Assembly: GCA_027484825.1 (NCBI GenBank)
Contig: JAIXSE010000015.1
Coordinates: 124,001 to 188,000 of the forward strand
Length of the DNA stretch: 64,000 bases
Reading direction: 5' to 3'
DNA from: Rubrivivax sp.
GTDB lineage: Bacteria > Pseudomonadota > Gammaproteobacteria > Burkholderiales > Burkholderiaceae_C
Below are positions 40,281-49,676 of this stretch, piece after piece; the first letter of the stretch is position 1; the number at the start of each line of letters is the position of its first letter. Under the pieces are notes generated by a model, which saw nothing but the letters and a program-made list of their open reading frames with translations, was not told where the DNA came from and did not search any database. The translations under genes and the position numbers were made by a program.

Positions 40281-40721
40281 TCACGGATCGCGCGGGTCCG
40301 CATGGCAGGCGCAGGCCTCGCCATGGGCGGCGGCCACCAGTTCTTCCAGCACCCGGCAGGGATGGGTGGCGTGGTCCGCATCGCAGCGGTTCTGCAGGGC
40401 CACCAGTTGCGCCTCCAGCGCCTGCATGCTTTTGAGCCGCGCACGCACCTTGCCCAATTGAGCAGCCACCAGCCGGTCAACTTCGGCCAATTCGGCCGGA
40501 TCGCGACTGTTCAGGCTGCCCAGCAGCATCGACACATCAGCCAGCGACATGTCCAGCGCCCGGCAGTGCCGGATGAAGGCCAGACGCTCCAGATGGTCCT
40601 GGGTGTAAGCGCGGTAGCCGTTGTCGCTACGGGCCGGGGGTGGGAGGAGACCGCTTTTTTCGTAGAAGCGGATGGTGTCCACGTCGACCCCGGTGGCCTG
40701 GCTGAGTGCTCCGATTCTCAT
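40281..40721 (-). CDS. MerR-family heavy-metal regulator (CadR/PbrR-like)
   Basis: The 146-residue protein has a MerR winged helix (MRIGALSQATGVDVDTIRFYEKSGLL), a dimerisation helix, and a metal-binding end with C113, H117, H120, C122, and a C137-A-C139-H tail. In PbrR/CadR a third Cys sits near residue 78, before the EVxxL of the dimer helix; here that stretch is DPAELAEVDRL with no Cys. It faces the ATPase gene with a shared 54-bp promoter. The open frame continues upstream across the ATPase gene, but only this part has family character. Confidence 0.92.
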   Translation of the reverse strand: MRIGALSQATGVDVDTIRFYEKSGLLPPPARSDNGYRAYTQDHLERLAFIRHCRALDMSLADVSMLLGSLNSRDPAELAEVDRLVAAQLGKVRARLKSMQALEAQLVALQNRCDADHATHPCRVLEELVAAAHGEACACHADPRDP

Positions 40722-40738
40722 GACGTCAGCATAGCCGC

Positions 40739-40769
40739 TTGACCCTGGAGTGGCTCCAGTGTGTGAAAT
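40739..40769 (+). promoter_or_regulatory. MerR-type promoter/operator for the P-type ATPase
   Basis: TTGACC (40739-40744) and TGAAAT (40764-40769) are spaced by 19 bp, the long spacer typical of MerR-controlled promoters. The dyad CTGGAG-TGG-CTCCAG (40745-40759) fills the spacer. The predicted transcription start falls at or next to the ATG at 40776, so the ATPase mRNA should be leaderless. Confidence 0.88.
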
Positions 40770-40775
40770 ACCCCC

Positions 40776-43166
40776 ATGGCATCCCACGACCACGACCACG
40801 ATCAGGCCCTGACCGGCCGCCCGAGCCCGCAGGCGCCCCAAAACGGCCATCGTCACGGCGGTGGCCACGATCACAGCCACGGCCATGATCACAGCCACAG
40901 CCACGATCATGGACATTCCCATGCTCCCGACTCGTGCTGCGGCCCCTCGCCCCGCCCCAGCGCGACTGACTGCTGTGCCCCTGGCGATCTGACAGCAGTT
41001 GCCCCCGCATCCGCGCCGACCGACGCTGACCTGGCCGGCACCACCCGCAATCGCTACTACATCGGCGGCATGGACTGCCCGACCGAAGAGGCCCTGCTGC
41101 GGCGGCGCCTGTCCCGGGAGACCGGCGTGGTGGCCCTGCAGTTCGACCTGATCAACCGCGTGATGGACGTCCATCACCGGCTGTCGGACGACGCCCCGCT
41201 GCGCGCGGCCATCGCCGACACCGGCATGACCGCCGAACCGCTGGCCGACACCCGTACGCCCCCAGCGCCAATGCCGGCGGTCACCCGATCGCTGCGCTGG
41301 CGCATGGCGGTGGCCGGCGTCGCGGCCATCAGCGCCGAAGTGATGGCCTTTGCAGGCTGGCATGAAGCCGGCTTGCCGGTGATCGCCCTGTCGGTCGCCG
41401 CCATGCTGCTGGGCGGCCTGCCCACCTTGCGCAAGGGATGGATCGCCCTGCGCAGCGTCACCCTCAACATCCACCTGCTGATGAGTCTGGCGGTGATCGG
41501 CGCGGTGGTGCTGGGCCAGTGGCCGGAAGCCGCCATGGTGGTCTGGCTGTTCGGCCTGTCGGAGATGATCGAAAGCCTGAGCCTGGCCCGGGCGCGCGAT
41601 GCCATCCGCGCCCTGTCCCAACTGGCGCCGGAAACCGCCTGGGTGCAGGGGGCGGACCAGCAGTTCAGCCGCCAGCCGGTGGAGCAGGTGCAGACAGGCG
41701 CCGTGCTGCGGGTCCCCCCGGGTGAACGGGTGCCGCTGGACGGCCAGGTGCTGCAGGGCCGCTCCAGCCTGAATGAAGCCGCCCTCACCGGCGAAGCCAT
41801 GCCGGTGGACAAGGCGCCGGGCGACGCCCTGCTGGCCGGCAGCGTCAATGGCGACGGCCTGCTGCTGATGCAGGTGACCTCGATCAAGGGCCAGACCCTG
41901 CTGGACCGGATGGCCCAGGCCGTCCAGCAGGCGCAGTCCCAACGCGCGCCCAGCCAGGCCTTCATCGACCGATTCGCCCGCGTCTACACCCCGGTGGTTG
42001 TGCTGGCGGCGCTGGCCCTGGCCGTGCTGCCGCCGCTGCTGGGCGGGGGCGACTGGCACGACTGGCTCTACAAGGGCCTGGTGCTGCTGGTCATCGCCTG
42101 CCCGTGCGCGCTGGTGATCTCCACGCCGGTGACCATCGTCAGCGGTCTGGCGGCCGCGGCGCGGCGCGGCATCCTGATCAAGGGCGGGCTGTACTTGGAG
42201 AAGGTGCGGCAGTTGCGCACCCTCGCCCTGGACAAGACCGGCACCCTGACCGAAGGCCGGCCGACGCTGGTGGCGGTGCACAGCTTCGATGCTGCACTGA
42301 GTGAGGACGACGCCCTGCATCTGGCCGCACGGCTGGATGCCGGCAGTGCCCATCCGCTGGCCCAGGCCATCGTGGCGGCCCAGGCCGAGCGGCTCGGACG
42401 GCCGCTGGCGCCGGTGGCGCATCTGCAGAACCAGCCGGGTCTGGGAATTACCGGCGAGATCCAGGGGCAGGCGTATGCGCTGGGCAATGAACGGCTGGCC
42501 CGCCAGCATGCCGAGCTGACGCAGCAGGCTCAGGACACCGCCGCCCAGTTGCAGCGCCAGGGCCACACGCTGGCCTGGCTGCTGCGGGGCGACCAGGTGA
42601 TCGCCCTGCTGGCGCTGGCCGACACCCCCCGCCCGGCGGCCGCACCGACGCTGGCCCGGCTGCGGGCACAGGGGCTGGACCTGGTCATGCTCAGTGGCGA
42701 CCACCGCGCCAGCGCCGAGGCCATGGCGACTCGGCTGGGCCTGCCGACACAAGCCGTCCAGGCCCCGCTGCTGCCGCAGGACAAGCTGGAGGCCGTCGCT
42801 GCGCTGGCGGCCAAGGGCCCGGTGGGCATGGTCGGGGATGGTGTCAACGATGCGCCGGCCATGGCCCGCGCCGACATCGCCATCGCCATGGGCGCGGCCG
42901 GCAGCGCCACGGCGCTGGAGACGGCGGACGTGGCCCTGATGGGCGACGACCTGACGCAGTTGCCGGTGCTGATCGACCTGTCGCGCCGCACCGCCCGGGT
43001 GCTGACCCAGAACATCGTGCTGGCGCTGGGCCTGAAGGTGGTGGTGGCGGGGATGACCCTGGCCGGGCTGGGCTCGCTGTGGCTGGCGGTGCTGGCCGAC
43101 GCCGGCGCCAGCCTGCTGGTGGTGCTCAACGGTTTGCGGCTGTTGCGCGATCAGCGCCCATCCTAA
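40776..43166 (+). CDS. Heavy-metal P1B-type ATPase (Cd/Pb/Zn exporter, ZntA/CadA-like)
   Basis: The 796-residue protein starts with a His/Asp-rich metal-binding stretch (about 1-50) and two CC pairs, then a heavy-metal domain with GGMDCPTEE (about 96-104). Catalytic parts: CPC at 442-444 in the transport helix, phosphorylation site DKTGT from Asp486, GDGVND at 687-692. CPC plus the regulator type point to Cd2+, Pb2+ or Zn2+ export from the cytoplasm. Divergent from its MerR regulator. No RBS fits upstream because the promoter abuts the start codon. Confidence 0.95.
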   Translation: MASHDHDHDQALTGRPSPQAPQNGHRHGGGHDHSHGHDHSHSHDHGHSHAPDSCCGPSPRPSATDCCAPGDLTAVAPASAPTDADLAGTTRNRYYIGGMDCPTEEALLRRRLSRETGVVALQFDLINRVMDVHHRLSDDAPLRAAIADTGMTAEPLADTRTPPAPMPAVTRSLRWRMAVAGVAAISAEVMAFAGWHEAGLPVIALSVAAMLLGGLPTLRKGWIALRSVTLNIHLLMSLAVIGAVVLGQWPEAAMVVWLFGLSEMIESLSLARARDAIRALSQLAPETAWVQGADQQFSRQPVEQVQTGAVLRVPPGERVPLDGQVLQGRSSLNEAALTGEAMPVDKAPGDALLAGSVNGDGLLLMQVTSIKGQTLLDRMAQAVQQAQSQRAPSQAFIDRFARVYTPVVVLAALALAVLPPLLGGGDWHDWLYKGLVLLVIACPCALVISTPVTIVSGLAAAARRGILIKGGLYLEKVRQLRTLALDKTGTLTEGRPTLVAVHSFDAALSEDDALHLAARLDAGSAHPLAQAIVAAQAERLGRPLAPVAHLQNQPGLGITGEIQGQAYALGNERLARQHAELTQQAQDTAAQLQRQGHTLAWLLRGDQVIALLALADTPRPAAAPTLARLRAQGLDLVMLSGDHRASAEAMATRLGLPTQAVQAPLLPQDKLEAVAALAAKGPVGMVGDGVNDAPAMARADIAIAMGAAGSATALETADVALMGDDLTQLPVLIDLSRRTARVLTQNIVLALGLKVVVAGMTLAGLGSLWLAVLADAGASLLVVLNGLRLLRDQRPS

Positions 43167-43281
43167 GTCATCCCTCACCCAACCGGGCGGCAAACCGGGC
43201 GACCCTGACCTTTCTCACCTAGGGCCACTCCTAATACGGAGGGTGCGGTGAGGGGGGGCCTTTCGCGGAGAATAGCGGTCC

Positions 43282-43313
43282 TGCCGCTGGTGACCTTCCG
43301 GGTCCCAGCGGCA
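43282..43313 (+). terminator. Hairpin between the P-type ATPase and POT transporter genes
   Basis: TGCCGCTGG pairs with CCAGCGGCA around a 14-nt loop and is followed by ccgttcttct. It may end ATPase transcripts or act in the transporter leader, whose TTG start lies 30 nt downstream. Confidence 0.45.
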
Positions 43314-43343
43314 CCGTTCTTCTGATCCTTCACGGAGCGACGT

Positions 43344-44879
43344 TTGAACAAAATTCAAACCCCCGGAGCGCCGCATACCATCCTCGGCCAGCCGGATAGC
43401 CTGTTCGTCTTGTTCTTCACAGAAATGTGGGAACGGTTCTCCTACTACGGCATGCGTGCCCTGCTGGTGCTCTACCTCATCTCCGAGGCAGCCAAGGGCG
43501 GCTGGGGCTGGACCCGCGAGGAGGCCACCAGCCTCTATGGCTGGTACACCATGCTGGTCTACCTGACCCCCATCCTGGGCGGCTACCTGGCGGACCGTCT
43601 GCTGGGCACCCGCCGTGCGGTGGTGCTGGGCGGCTTCATCATCGCGGCCGGCCACATCGCGCTGTTCTTCGACACCCGGCTGAGCTTCTTCCTAGGCCTG
43701 GGTCTCGTGATCATCGGCACCGGTCTGTTCAAGCCCAACATTTCGGCCATCGTCGGCCAGCTGTATGGCAAGGACAACGAAGGAGCTCGTGACGGCGGCT
43801 ACACGCTGTTCTACATGGGCGTGAATGCGGGGGCCTTCTTCGGCATCTCGCTGTGCGGCTACATCGGCGAGAAGATCTCCTGGCACTTCGGCTTCGGTCT
43901 GGCCGCGGTCTTCATGATCCTGGGCGCGCTGCAGTTCTACCTGGGCCAGGGCATCTTTGGCAGCATCGGCGAAGCGCCGGAGAAGAAGCCGGCCCAGGCC
44001 GTCCAGGAAGCCGACGACACGCCCTCGAATGTGGTGCGTGACCGCCTGATCGCCATCTGCGTGTTCTCGTTCTTCACCATCTTCTTCTGGTTTGCTTTCG
44101 AGCAGGCGGGCGGTTCGATGACCATCTTCGCGGCGGACTACACCGACCGCACCCTGGTGGGCACGAGCGGCACGATCTTCAAGATCGCCAACTCGCTGAT
44201 GACGCTGATCCCGGTGGCCATCCTGAGTGCGCTGCTGATCCAGCTGATGCGCGGCACCGGCAAGCGCTATCTGAGCTCCAACCTGCTGCTGGTGCTGGCG
44301 CTGGGGCTGATCTGGGCGCTGGCGCTGTGGATGCTGGGCCGTGAATTCGGTTTCGACCAGTCCGAGATTCCCGCCACCTGGTTCGGCGTGCTGAACTCCT
44401 TCTTCCTGGTGATCCTGGCACCGATGTTCTCCAAGCTGTGGGCCCGTTACTGGAACCCGAGCGGTCCGGTGAAGTTCGGCCTGGGCCTGGTGCTGCTGGG
44501 GCTGGGATTTGCGGCGCTGTCGTATGGCGCGTCGGGCATTCCGCAAGGTGCGAAGACGGCGCAGATCAGCATGGTCTATCTGACGCTGGCCTACCTGCTG
44601 CACACGATGGGTGAGCTGTGCCTGTCGCCGGTGGGTCTGTCCTACATCTCGAAGCTGGCCCCGGCGCGTCTGCTGGGCCTGATGTTCGGTGTGTGGTTCG
44701 TGAATGCGGCCATTGCCAACTTCCTGGCCGGCTTCACCGGTGGCTACATCGACAAGATCTCCGAGACCTATTCGATGTCGGTCTTCTTCCTGATCTTCAC
44801 CGCCATCCCGATCGGTGCCGGCGTGCTGCTGATGCTGCTCAACCCTTGGATGAAGAAGCTGATGCACGGCGTGCGCTGA
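43344..44879 (+). CDS. POT/PTR-family proton-coupled oligopeptide transporter
   Basis: The 511-residue MFS protein has about 12-14 TM helices. The POT entry motif FTEMWERFSYYGMRALLVLYL lies near residues 30-50, and GKDNEGARDGGYTLFYMGVNAGAFFG (about 135-160) is the PTR2 signature. It imports di- and tripeptides with protons. The start is TTG at 43344, with GGAG about 8 nt upstream. A terminator follows. Confidence 0.95.
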   Translation: MNKIQTPGAPHTILGQPDSLFVLFFTEMWERFSYYGMRALLVLYLISEAAKGGWGWTREEATSLYGWYTMLVYLTPILGGYLADRLLGTRRAVVLGGFIIAAGHIALFFDTRLSFFLGLGLVIIGTGLFKPNISAIVGQLYGKDNEGARDGGYTLFYMGVNAGAFFGISLCGYIGEKISWHFGFGLAAVFMILGALQFYLGQGIFGSIGEAPEKKPAQAVQEADDTPSNVVRDRLIAICVFSFFTIFFWFAFEQAGGSMTIFAADYTDRTLVGTSGTIFKIANSLMTLIPVAILSALLIQLMRGTGKRYLSSNLLLVLALGLIWALALWMLGREFGFDQSEIPATWFGVLNSFFLVILAPMFSKLWARYWNPSGPVKFGLGLVLLGLGFAALSYGASGIPQGAKTAQISMVYLTLAYLLHTMGELCLSPVGLSYISKLAPARLLGLMFGVWFVNAAIANFLAGFTGGYIDKISETYSMSVFFLIFTAIPIGAGVLLMLLNPWMKKLMHGVR

Positions 44880-44922
44880 GCCCGCCTGAACGCCCCCGGC
44901 ACCTGCCGGACGGAGTCAAGAG

Positions 44923-44947
44923 AACCCGGCCGATGGCCGGGTTTTTT
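44923..44947 (+). terminator. Intrinsic terminator after the peptide transporter gene
   Basis: AACCCGGCC pairs with GGCCGGGTT around GAT and is followed by a T run. The chemoreceptor gene converges from the other side; its stop lies at 44947. Confidence 0.9.
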
Positions 44948-46497
44948 TATGCCGCAAGCCGGAACCGTCCCACGACCTGCGCCAGCCGCGTGGCCTGGTC
45001 CTTGAGTGACTCCGCCGCGGCCGCCGACTCTTCCACCAGCGCCGCATTCTGCTGCGTCATGCCGTCCAGCTGCGTCACCGCCGCATTCACCTCCGACAGG
45101 CTTTGCGTCTGGTTGCCCACCGTGCTGGCAATGTCCCCGATCAGGCCGGACACCCGGTCCACCGCCTGAACCAATTGCGCCATCGTGGCACCAGTACTGC
45201 CCACAATGCGGGTGCCGCTCTCCACCTGCTCGACTGACGTGGTGATCAGCGCCTTGATCTCCCGCGCCGCCTGCGCGCTGCGCTGCGCCAGCGTTCGCAC
45301 CTCTCCTGCCACGACGGCAAACCCGCGCCCCTGCTCTCCCGCACGGGCGGCTTCCACCGCTGCATTCAACGCCAGAATGTTGGTCTGGAACGCAATGCCG
45401 TCGATTACGCCGATGATGTCGGCAATGCGGCGCGAGGACTGCTGGATGCCGTCCATCGTCTGCACCACCTGCCCCACCATCTGCCCGCCTTGCTGGGCGA
45501 CGCTCGCCGCCTGGGTGGCCAGCGTGCTGGCCTCCTGCGCCGACGACACACTCTGCCGCGCCGCATCGGTGAGCTGATGCATCGCCGCCGAGGTCTGCTC
45601 CAGGTTCGACGCCGTCTGCTCGGTACGGGCCGACAGATCGGTGCTGCCGACCGCCACTTCGCGACTGGCCTCGGCGATCTGGTCGGCACTGTCCCGCACC
45701 GCCGACACCGACAGATGCAGCGCCTCCCGCATCCGGCCCAGGGACCGCAGCAGGTCGCCCAACTCATCACTGCGGGTGCTCAGCGCCACGCCGGTGAGGT
45801 CGCCATCCGCGATGCGGTCGGCCGTGTGGGACGCCTCCCGCAAGGGATGCGTCAGGGACCGCGTCAGCAGCCAGCCGATCGCCGCGCCCAGACCGATGGC
45901 CACCGCCACCATCACCCAGATGGCCCACAGCACCGACCGATAGCTGGCCATGGCGTGTTCGTGGGCCTCATGCGCGCCGTCGCCATTGAGCTTGACGAGT
46001 TGGTTCAGGGTCTCGGTCGTCGGTCGAAATGCGGCCCTTGATTCGGTGCGTTGCAGCACCATGGCCTGGTCCCGCTCGCCCGCGGCCACAAGCGCCACCA
46101 GGCGGTTCTGCACGTCGCGGTATCGCTGAATCTGCTGCTGCAAGGTGTCGAACAGTCGCCGTTCCTCCCCGCTGCTCACCAGACCGTCGTAGGTCTTGAG
46201 CAGCTCCGGCAGGCGCTTCCACTGCGTGTCGATGCGGGCCGTTTCGTCCTTCACGGCCTTGGCATCCCCGCCGAGCAGCAACTGCAGTTCAGCCCGCCTC
46301 ATCTGGTTGAGCGACTCATTGATGGTGCCCAGTTGCTGGGTGCTGGGCAGCCAGTTGGTGGCCAGGTCGTCGACCCTGTCCTGCACCGTACCCACCCGGT
46401 TGACGGAGAACACCCCCATGGCCAGCATGAGCAGCAACAGCAGTGCAAATCCCAGCCCCAGCCGCACACCCACCCGCAGATCCGACAGCATTCGCAT
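44947..46497 (-). CDS. Methyl-accepting chemotaxis protein
   Basis: The 516-residue receptor has TM1 (about 12-32), a four-helix-bundle periplasmic sensor to about 190, TM2, HAMP, and a signalling domain with the canonical ALNAAVEAARAGEQGRGFAV hairpin. The C-terminus lacks an NWETF-type CheR pentapeptide. The start at 46497 follows GGGAGGGTCAAG, a strong RBS. The ligand is unknown. No che genes nearby. Confidence 0.93.
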   Translation of the reverse strand: MRMLSDLRVGVRLGLGFALLLLLMLAMGVFSVNRVGTVQDRVDDLATNWLPSTQQLGTINESLNQMRRAELQLLLGGDAKAVKDETARIDTQWKRLPELLKTYDGLVSSGEERRLFDTLQQQIQRYRDVQNRLVALVAAGERDQAMVLQRTESRAAFRPTTETLNQLVKLNGDGAHEAHEHAMASYRSVLWAIWVMVAVAIGLGAAIGWLLTRSLTHPLREASHTADRIADGDLTGVALSTRSDELGDLLRSLGRMREALHLSVSAVRDSADQIAEASREVAVGSTDLSARTEQTASNLEQTSAAMHQLTDAARQSVSSAQEASTLATQAASVAQQGGQMVGQVVQTMDGIQQSSRRIADIIGVIDGIAFQTNILALNAAVEAARAGEQGRGFAVVAGEVRTLAQRSAQAAREIKALITTSVEQVESGTRIVGSTGATMAQLVQAVDRVSGLIGDIASTVGNQTQSLSEVNAAVTQLDGMTQQNAALVEESAAAAESLKDQATRLAQVVGRFRLAA

Positions 46498-46673
46498 CTT
46501 GACCCTCCCGAGTTGTGGGCAAAACCTACCACAGCGGCGTGCGATTGGCATCCACAACGTGCTGGGTCCCAGCCGCGACAATGCAGCCTCCAGCGGTCCC
46601 CGGCCCCCTTGACGGCAGGTGTACGCTGAAAGAGTTAAATTGACAGGTTTTCCGGCATTGAAGGGCAGGAGCG

Positions 46674-47360
46674 ATGGTTACGGCGGGTGGGTCCCGCCGC
46701 GACCGCGACGACTGTGAACAGGTTAGAACCATGGCTGTAGTGAATCACTGTGAAAAGATCCCCTTGGGCGCCCAAGGCGCGCAGGAGTGGGAAGTGGTGC
46801 AGCTGCCGTCCCCCATGGGCGACTTCCAGGCGCGGGCGTTCCGCAGCCCGTCCACCGGGTCGGAGCATCTGGTGCTGTCGATCGGCCCGCTGCAGCCCCG
46901 CGGCGGCCTGCTGCGCCTGCACAGCGAATGCCTCACCGGCGACGTCTTCCAGTCCCTGCGCTGTGATTGCGGCCCGCAGCTGCATGCCGCGCTGGAACTG
47001 ATCTCCAAGGAAGAAGGCGGCGTGATCATCTACATGCGCGGCCATGAGGGCCGCGGCATTGGCCTGGTGGAGAAGCTGCGCGCCTACGCCTTGCAGGAAG
47101 CCGGCGTGGACACCATCGACGCCAACCTGCAGCTCGGCCATGCCGAAGACGCCCGCGACTATGCCGATGCGATCGACATCCTGTGCATGCTGGGCATCAG
47201 CAGCGTGCGGCTGATCACCAACAATCCGCAGAAGGTGGATGCGCTGGTCAAGGGCGGCATCGAGGTGGAAGCCCTGGTGCCCATCCGCATCGCCGCCAAT
47301 CCGCACAACGAGCGTTACCTCGAAACCAAGCGCAAGCGCATGGGTCACTACCTGGAGTGA
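46674..47360 (+). CDS. ribA: GTP cyclohydrolase II
   Basis: The 228-residue stand-alone RibA, not fused to RibB, has zinc-ligand segment LHSECLTGDVFQSLRCDCGPQL, RGHEGRGIGLVEKLRAYALQ, and C-terminal ITNNPQKVDAL. It opens GTP to the first riboflavin intermediate. CAGGAG 5 nt before the ATG at 46674 supports this start, which adds 19 residues before MAVVNHCEKIPLG; an internal ATG at 46731 is possible. No FMN riboswitch seen upstream. Confidence 0.95.
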   Translation: MVTAGGSRRDRDDCEQVRTMAVVNHCEKIPLGAQGAQEWEVVQLPSPMGDFQARAFRSPSTGSEHLVLSIGPLQPRGGLLRLHSECLTGDVFQSLRCDCGPQLHAALELISKEEGGVIIYMRGHEGRGIGLVEKLRAYALQEAGVDTIDANLQLGHAEDARDYADAIDILCMLGISSVRLITNNPQKVDALVKGGIEVEALVPIRIAANPHNERYLETKRKRMGHYLE

Positions 47361-47421
47361 GGGACCCCGGTGGCGCCCGCGCCACATCGTGCCGAGGCCG
47401 GGGTCGATATGATCGCGGCCG

Positions 47422-47634
47422 TTGGTGCTCGCGTCCGGCCGTCCGGTCGGCGCAGTTCAACGGGAATCAGGAAGGGCCCCAGGACGCTGACGCGTCGGCC
47501 CCAACCTGAGCTGCCCCCGCAACGGTAAGCAGACCGCGCAAGCCTCGCTGTTGCGCCGCCGTCGTCCACGACCACTGGAGCCCCGCTCTGGGAAGGTCCT
47601 GACGGTGCGAAGTCCGCCAGCCCGGATACCGGCC
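47422..47634 (+). promoter_or_regulatory. Cobalamin (AdoCbl) riboswitch
   Basis: The leader shows the family elements in order: GTTGGTGC entry, AACGGGAATCAGG, CTGAGCTGCCCCCGCAACGG, CCACTGG, GGGAAGG, and the B12 box AGCCCGGATACCGGCC at 47619-47634. It ends about 95 nt before the receptor ATG, so B12 should repress translation or elongation of the receptor mRNA. Confidence 0.96.
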
Positions 47635-47729
47635 AACAGGCGGCCCTGACGCATCTCCTGCGCAGGGCCATGTTCGCATTCGGCCGCGGGGAAGCGGCCA
47701 CCGTGCGCCTTGCTGTACTCCTTCGCTGC

Positions 47730-49634
47730 ATGACACACCCCACCCTGCGCGCGCTGCCGCGTGCCCTTGCCTCGTCCCTGCTCGTTTCGGCCGCCTTGCC
47801 GGTCGCATTCCCGGTCCTGGCCCAGACCGCTCCCGCCGCCGATGCACTGGCCCCTGTCGTCGTAGTGGGCACGCGCGAAGTCCAGCCGCTGAAGGACAGC
47901 GTGGCCGACGTCGTGCTGATCGACGCCCAGACGCTGCGCAATGGCGGCTTCGATTCGGTGGAGGATGCGCTGCGTCGCCAGGCCGGCCTGCAGATCACCC
48001 GCACCGGCGGCCCTGGCCAAAGTTCCGGCTATCTGCTGCGGGGCACCACCACCAGCAGCACCGTCGTGATGATCGATGGCGTGCGGGTCGGCTCGGCCAC
48101 CCTGGGCCAGGCGGCCTTCGAATCGATGAGCCTGAGCGAGATCGACCACATTGAAGTGCTGCGCGGCCCGGCGTCCGGCCTGTACGGGGCGGATGCGGTC
48201 GGCGGTGTGATCCAGATCTTCACCCGCAAGGGACAAGGCCCGCTGAACCTGAGCGCCCATGTGGCGGTGGGGGACTACCGCTCCAGCGAGAGTGATCTGG
48301 CCGTCTCCGGCGCGCAGGGCGGCTTCGACTATGCCGCCAGCCTGAGCCATGACCGCTCGCGCGGCGTCTCGTCCGTGCGCCCGGGCGACCAGTTCGGCAA
48401 CTACAACCCCGATGACGACGGCTTCCGCCGCACGGTCGCCAGCGCACGCCTGGGCTTCACGCCCGCCACCGGCCACCGCATCGGCGTGAGTGCGACGCAA
48501 AGCCGCCTCAACAACCAGTACGACAGCAGCCAATACCTGGCGCCGGACTTCCTGCCCGACAACACCCCGGACTTCCGCAACCATCTGGTCACCCGCCAGG
48601 TCGCGGCCGATTACCGCGGCGTCATCAGCCCGCTGTGGACCACCTCGGTGCAACTAGCCCGCAATACCGACGACTCGCGCAGCGGCGGCACCGAGCTGGC
48701 CCGCTATGAGACCGATCGCGATCAGTTCACCTGGCAGAACGCGCTGCGACTGAGCCCGGGGCAACAAGTGGTGCTGGGCTATGAGCGCGTGGCGGAAACC
48801 GTGGACGGCGACGTCTATGTCGACGCCCCCAAGCGCACCAACAACGGCTACTTTGCCGGCTACACCGGCGCCTTCGGCCCGGCTTCCCTGGAAGCGAGCC
48901 TGCGCAGCGACCACAACTCGGCCTACGGCACCCACACGACCGGCGGCCTGGGCGCCAGCTATGCGCTGAGCTCCAGCCTGAAGCTGCGCGCACTGGCCGG
49001 CACCAGTTTCCGGGCCCCGACCTTCAACGACCTCTACTACCCGGCCTACGGTGTGGCCACGATCCGCCCGGAACAGGGCCGCAGCATCGAGCTGGGCGTG
49101 AACTGGACCTCAGGCGCCAGCAGCGCGTCGGCAACGGTCTACCGCAACAAGGTGCGCAACCTGATCGGCTACGACCCCGATCAGACCGGCACCACCTGCC
49201 CGGACGGCTACTTCGGCTGCGCCAACAATGTTTCCCGTGCGCTGATCAAGGGCGTGAGCCTCTTGGGCGCGCATCGCCTGGGCGACCTGAGCCTGCAAGC
49301 CACGGTCGACTTCCTCGATGCCCGCGACCGGCTCACCGGCGCCCGCCTGGCCCGCCGCGCCGCGCATCAGGAAAGCGTCTCTGTGGACTACAGCCCGGGC
49401 GTGTGGAGCGTCGGCGCCACGCTGACCGATGTCGGCGCCCGTCCGGACACGGTGCAACCGCTGGGCGCCTATGCCCTGCTGGACCTGCGCGCCCACTGGC
49501 GCTTCCTGCCGCAGTGGCGTCTGGAGACCCGTCTGCTCAATGCCACCGACCGCGACGTGCAGCCGGTGCGGGACTACCAGGGTCTGGGCCGCCAGATCTG
49601 GGTGGGCCTGCGCTACGACATGAAGGGCTTCTGA
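47730..49634 (+). CDS. btuB: TonB-dependent cobalamin receptor BtuB
   Basis: The 634-residue protein has a signal peptide ending FPVLAQ, a plug with VVVVGTREVQPLKDS and LLRGTTTSSTVVMIDGVRVG, GPASGLYGADAVGGVIQIFT, and a 22-strand-type barrel ending in Phe (LRYDMKGF). The length is near E. coli BtuB (614). Substrate identity rests on the cobalamin riboswitch directly upstream. The ATG at 47730 begins the signal peptide; the in-frame ATG at 47670 would add a non-signal leader. Confidence 0.93.
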   Translation: MTHPTLRALPRALASSLLVSAALPVAFPVLAQTAPAADALAPVVVVGTREVQPLKDSVADVVLIDAQTLRNGGFDSVEDALRRQAGLQITRTGGPGQSSGYLLRGTTTSSTVVMIDGVRVGSATLGQAAFESMSLSEIDHIEVLRGPASGLYGADAVGGVIQIFTRKGQGPLNLSAHVAVGDYRSSESDLAVSGAQGGFDYAASLSHDRSRGVSSVRPGDQFGNYNPDDDGFRRTVASARLGFTPATGHRIGVSATQSRLNNQYDSSQYLAPDFLPDNTPDFRNHLVTRQVAADYRGVISPLWTTSVQLARNTDDSRSGGTELARYETDRDQFTWQNALRLSPGQQVVLGYERVAETVDGDVYVDAPKRTNNGYFAGYTGAFGPASLEASLRSDHNSAYGTHTTGGLGASYALSSSLKLRALAGTSFRAPTFNDLYYPAYGVATIRPEQGRSIELGVNWTSGASSASATVYRNKVRNLIGYDPDQTGTTCPDGYFGCANNVSRALIKGVSLLGAHRLGDLSLQATVDFLDARDRLTGARLARRAAHQESVSVDYSPGVWSVGATLTDVGARPDTVQPLGAYALLDLRAHWRFLPQWRLETRLLNATDRDVQPVRDYQGLGRQIWVGLRYDMKGF

Positions 49635-49646
49635 GGCCGAAGCGGC

Positions 49647-49670
49647 GCCCCTGCGCGGATTCGCAGGGGC
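49647..49670. terminator. Bidirectional terminator between btuB and pilY1
   Basis: GCCCCTGCG pairs with CGCAGGGGC around a 6-nt loop and is followed by gtcctttcatt on the plus strand. The genes converge here. Confidence 0.7.
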
Positions 49671-49676
49671 GTCCTT

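Noticed and set aside
40281-43193. A 970-codon open frame on the minus strand across the P-type ATPase gene
   Set aside because: Only its last 147 codons are the MerR regulator. The rest is antisense to the ATPase, whose motifs are intact, and reads as His/Gln/Arg-rich GC artefact.
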